A DNA stretch of 64,000 bases, taken from contig WARS01000030.1 in NCBI GenBank assembly GCA_008933995.1, positions 1,877,501 to 1,941,500 on the forward strand, written 5' to 3'. Made by a program: the position numbers and the translations under genes. Below, one piece after another: positions 60,620 through 64,000 of this stretch (position 1 is the first letter of the stretch; every line of letters begins with the position of its first letter). Source of the DNA: Datnioides undecimradiatus. Its lineage: Eukaryota > Chordata > Actinopteri > Lobotiformes > Datnioididae. A model generated the notes under the pieces. It made no database searches, had not been told where the DNA came from, and saw only the letters and a list, made by a program, of their open reading frames with translations.

Positions 60620-62300
60620 AAACTAGTAATGTTGAAAGGCCTCACAGCAAAAATATATGTACCCAGGGAGGCCACATCATGCTTTTACAAGTCAAGGTCA
60701 GAAAAAGAAAGAAGAGCCGGAGTCTTACAGAAAAAAATTATAGAGCCAGTGAAGTTGTACCACCATTGTACCAGTCCTCAAACCAGTCCAGTCCTCAATA
60801 TCATTCTGAATGGAAAGGATCTGCTCCAGACACTAGAGCCAGTACTGCAGCAATTGGGGAATGCAGGACCACGGTTAAAAAGAAGTAAGTGCCATGGAGA
60901 AGGAAGTGACATTTTTAGGACATCAAGTGGACAAGACCAGAAAAGAAAAGATGAAAGCTCGGTGACAGAGCTCAAAGCTTTTTTTGGACTGTTGAACTTT
61001 TACAATAAGTTTCTGCCAAATTTGTTTACATTGCTGTCAGCTCTGAATAAACTGTTAAGAAAGGATGAGCTGTGTTCTTACAAGAAGAAAAAGAACAAGA
61101 ACACGAGAGAGATTTCAAACAGTCCAAAGAACGTTTTGCAATCCAACAGTGTGTTGGTGCACTATGATGAGAAAAAAAGTACTGATACTGTCCTGTGATG
61201 CGTCTCCATACAGGGATGGAGCAGTGCAAGCTCACCATATGGCAGATGGAGAGGAGAAACCCATGGGGTACACTCTCAGTGGCAGAGAAGAACTATTCCC
61301 AGCTAGATAAAGAGGGATTAGCTGTTATTTCTGGATCACTAGAAATAATCTGTATGGAAGGAAGTTGTAATTTGCACAGATCACAGGCCACTAATAAGCT
61401 TATTCCATTAGATGAAAGCTGCACCAATGAGGATAATGAGATGCGCTGTACTGTTAAGAGCATTCAAGTTTGTTACCAGGCATAGGGCAGGTAAAGACAA
61501 TGGTAACACTGATGCTCTTAGCCATCCTCCACTACAACAGACACCCAGCAGACCATCATCAGAGGAATGGGTGTTAATGTTGGACGTGGAGCATTGACAA
61601 CATCAGACCAACTTCAGAAATAGACGGCAAAGGATCCCATACTCAACATATCTTGAAGTTGGCCAAATAAGTTTAACAGAGACTTTTTGCCTTATAAACG
61701 GAAAAACATGAGCGTACATGAGTGTACAGGTTGGATGTGTGTTGTGGATAGCCTGCATTGTGATACCAGAGAAGGGAAGAGCACCTATGATGGTACAGCT
61801 GCATCAGTCACACCCAGGGATGAGCTTGCATGAAAGGTCTGTCTGTGGTGGCCTCAAATGACACTGACATAGAGAACAAGCTTTTATGGGTCACTCAAAG
61901 TAGCTAGATGTATACCCTGACAATGCCCAGTATTTTGTTAGTGAACAAATCAAAGAGTTTAAGACACAAAATGAAATCACCCATGTCACAGTAGCACCAT
62001 ACCATCCATCATCAACGGTTTGGCTGAAAGAGTGGTACAACTTTCAAAGAACTTTCAAAGAACTCATACAAAGTTACACAGAGCTTTGTTTAGCTGTCAC
62101 ATCACCTCTCCACTGACAACTGGACTGTCTTCAGCTGAGATTATGATTGGTAGGAAATTGACTTGATCTCATACACCCTGACTTAAAGGTGGAAGCAAAA
62201 CAAGCAAATCAAAAAGCTTACCATGAAAAACATGCCAAAGAATGAAACTTTGTGACAGGAAACTCATTCTATCCCCAAAACTATGGATCTGGACCTAAAT
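60620..62300 (+). pseudogene. Ty3/gypsy retrotransposon pol relic, left part
   Basis: Plus-strand pol fragments in order: LKGLTAKIYVPREA before RT, then a jump to LEPVLQQLGNAGPRLKRSKC and ELKAFFGLLNFYNKFLPNLF (end of RT; the catalytic YxDD segment is deleted), LSCDASPYRDGA and REKNYSQLDKEG (RNase H, frameshifted), HRAGKDNGNTDALS (RNase H end), VLWIACIVIPEKGRAP (integrase N-part) and EITHVTVAPYHPSS (integrase core). A single-base loss after that motif shifts the frame. Clearly dead. The C-terminal integrase tail resumes at 63739 after an insertion. Confidence 0.85.
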
Positions 62301-62778
62301 ACAACCAAGGAAATTATTGTTGACCCAGGGAGGAGGGGGGGGGGGCTGCACATATCACTGCAAATAGGTGAGACAGAGGTGGAGAGGGTGAAAACCTTCA
62401 AATTCTTTGGCGTTCACATCAGTGAGGCTCTCACCTGTTCTCACAACACATAGCACATAATCAGGAAGTCCAAGCAACGGCCGCACTTCCTATTAAGGCT
62501 GAGGAAATTTGGCATGCCAGCAAAACTTCTCAGCAACTTCTACAGGAGCACAATTGAGTGTCCTTACCAGCTCAATCACATTCTGGTATGGAAACTGCCT
62601 GATCAGGACAGGAAGGCATTGCAGAAGCAGCCTTTCCCTCACTGCAGGACATTTACCAAACTAGGACCATCATGAGGGCCTACAACATCATCAGGGACAG
62701 TACACACCCCCAACACAGCTTCTTCACACTTCTGCCTTCAGACAAACACTATGTAAGTATGACGTCCAGGACATCAAG

Positions 62779-63336
62779 TGGTGTTGTACGATACCAAATA
62801 AATAAAGTGCCAGTATCGCCAATACCAATACGTTTTAATAATTAAGGTTGATGCATGATCAAATTGCTAAATCTGAATGAATTTTCATGAACTTAAAGTG
62901 TTTTTATGATTTTTCCTTTGGATTATTAATTAATTAAAACCCAGGACAGAATTTGGTAAAAGTTTATAGGAAAATACTTTATTATCATAATAAAAGTTTT
63001 TGTTATGTAATACAAATACATTGTCATGTCTGAATTGTTTTATTAAATAAACAAAGTGCACAAAATTATCACTCGAGAACAAATTAAAACAAATTCTTTT
63101 TTTTAGGTAGAGTGTTCAGAAACAAAGGAGCAAAGTGCACCTGCTCCTGTGACAGGGGCGGTACTTGCACAGACACAGACAGCCAGGTCTCCTCTTTGAT
63201 GAAACCGTCGCAGTGCATACAGGAGAAAAAACTGAAACTAAAGTATCGATCTCATTACACTGGTATCAATCAATCAATATCAATACCAACAATGGTATTG
63301 ATATTATCAATATTCGGATTAATCCGCCCACCACTA
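62779..63336 (+). mobile_element. hAT-like MITE inserted in the L2 fragment, 8-bp target duplication
   Basis: Flanked by an exact 8-bp duplication, ACATCAAG, at 62771-62778 and 63337-63344; 8 bp is the hAT target-site length. Ends TGGTGTTGTACGATACC and, reversed, TAGTGGTGGGCGGATTAATC, an imperfect terminal repeat. No coding capacity. The surrounding LINE frame reads MTSRTSR before and LKNGES after, so removing the insert plus one duplication restores the LINE reading frame. Confidence 0.8.
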
Positions 63337-63359
63337 ACATCAAGGCTGAAAAATGGCGA

Positions 63360-63360
<1 letters not shown>

Positions 63361-63442
<82 letters not shown>
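63361..63442. repeat. (TCTA)n microsatellite, about 20 units
   Basis: Uninterrupted TCTA tetranucleotide run inside the 3' part of the L2 fragment. The YLSIYLSI frames across it are artefacts. Confidence 0.95.
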
Positions 63443-63443
<1 letters not shown>

Positions 63444-63738
63444 GCTCTCTGCCCTTTGCAAACACTATACATGCAACTACAAAACTGACATCAAACCATA
63501 GCAATTGCACATGTAACTAAATTACTAAGTCAATTTTTTTTATCTACCTCAGATTTTGTCCCCTTTTCTCTTTGACTCCTGTTTTTCTCTTTTCTTTATA
63601 AGGGTTTTATGTTATATATTAAATTTCTTATTTTTATACTTTTTCTAGTAAAAGAGGATTAGCAAATTTCATTGTACAGTGTAACTGCCTGTTTTGCTGT
63701 CCGCATGGCAATAAAACCCTTGGATCTTGAATTTAAAT

Positions 63739-64000
63739 GAATACCTGGACTGGTACAGGAGAGCACAGGACCAGTTTCCTACACCATGCTGCTGGGAAAT
63801 GGTAAAGTGGTTAGGAGATATGTAGATCAGCTGAGCCCAGAGCAAGAAGTGCCACTTCTGATACCAAATTCACCATGTGAAGAGGAGTGTGTGTTACCAT
63901 CAGCAGCAACCAGTGAGGAGCCACAGGATACAGTTGCTGCAAAACTGGATGACCTGCCCATGGTGAAACAAAACAAAAGGGGCAGTGCACCTGGTGGTTC
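63739..64000 (+). pseudogene. Ty3/gypsy integrase C-terminus, right part
   Basis: Plus-strand frame IPGLVQESTGPVSYTMLLGN GKVVRRYVDQLSPEQ is the GPVSY...RRHVDQ motif that ends gypsy integrases of the K02A2.6-like group. It continues the protein interrupted near 62300. The open frame runs to the window edge, so the element (3' LTR side) extends beyond. Confidence 0.8.

Larger units (their letters stand above)
62301..63734 (+). mobile_element. L2-type LINE 3' fragment inserted in the gypsy relic
   Basis: Plus-strand post-RT motifs (VERVKTFKFFGVHISEALTC, PHFLLRLRKFGMPAKLLSNF, YRSTIECPY) and a LLPSDKHY-like LPSG motif. The 3' end near 63670-63734 has ATTGTACAGTGTAACTG, GGCAATAAAA and CTTGGATCTTGAATTT, the form of fish L2 tails. 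AAAT occurs at 62297-62300 and 63735-63738 and may be a short target duplication. Confidence 0.75.

Noticed and set aside
63361-63442. CRISPR-like regular repeat
   Set aside because: Pure TCTA tetranucleotide with no spacers; a microsatellite in a vertebrate genome.

Overview
The window is AT-rich vertebrate DNA, and the repeats point to a teleost fish, probably a percomorph. Evidence: two intron-rich genes whose proteins align end to end with vertebrate XPR1 and CDC14A, Rex3-like and L2-like LINEs, Tc1/mariner and hAT relics, TTAA-flanked MITEs, and a tRNA-derived SINE of a type common in fish. There is no sign of prokaryotic organisation, CRISPR arrays or operons.

Layout. (1) About 1-31.4 kb, minus strand: a complete xpr1 gene. 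All 16 coding exons can be placed with GT-AG junctions and continuous phase, giving 2106 nt of CDS and a 701-aa phosphate exporter (N-terminal SPX domain, multi-pass membrane region, C-terminal EXS domain). Its first intron is 14.6 kb. (2) About 31.6-46.5 kb: intergenic DNA between two divergently transcribed genes. It holds a LINE 3' fragment with a restriction-like endonuclease domain lying in a (TA)n repeat, L2-type LINE fragments, an inverted pair of unclassified repeats, a TTAA MITE, and an unassigned CpG-bearing stretch with a perfect CRE palindrome. (3) About 47.0-58.2 kb, plus strand: a complete cdc14a-type gene, 14 coding exons, 1467 nt of CDS, 488 aa, with the dual-specificity phosphatase signature HCKAGLGRTG at residues 276-285. 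Its 4.8-kb second intron is full of retroelements. (4) About 58.2-64.0 kb: transposon accumulation. It holds a full-length TTAA MITE, a minus-strand hAT transposase relic of the GTF2IRD2/ZBED-like type, and a decayed plus-strand Ty3/gypsy pol interrupted by an L2 fragment that is itself interrupted by a hAT-like MITE.

The two host genes have unrelated jobs: inorganic phosphate efflux and its inositol-pyrophosphate sensing, versus a proline-directed serine phosphatase acting on CDK sites, centrosomes and cilia. Nothing in the sequence suggests they work together beyond a shared divergent intergenic region. The most interesting material is the mobile-element history: a three-level nest whose inner 8-bp target duplication is still readable, a six-copy MITE family carrying a recurrent ORF-like block, and a LINE fragment sitting in a microsatellite. 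All family names rest on reading translated motifs by eye; no database search was run.
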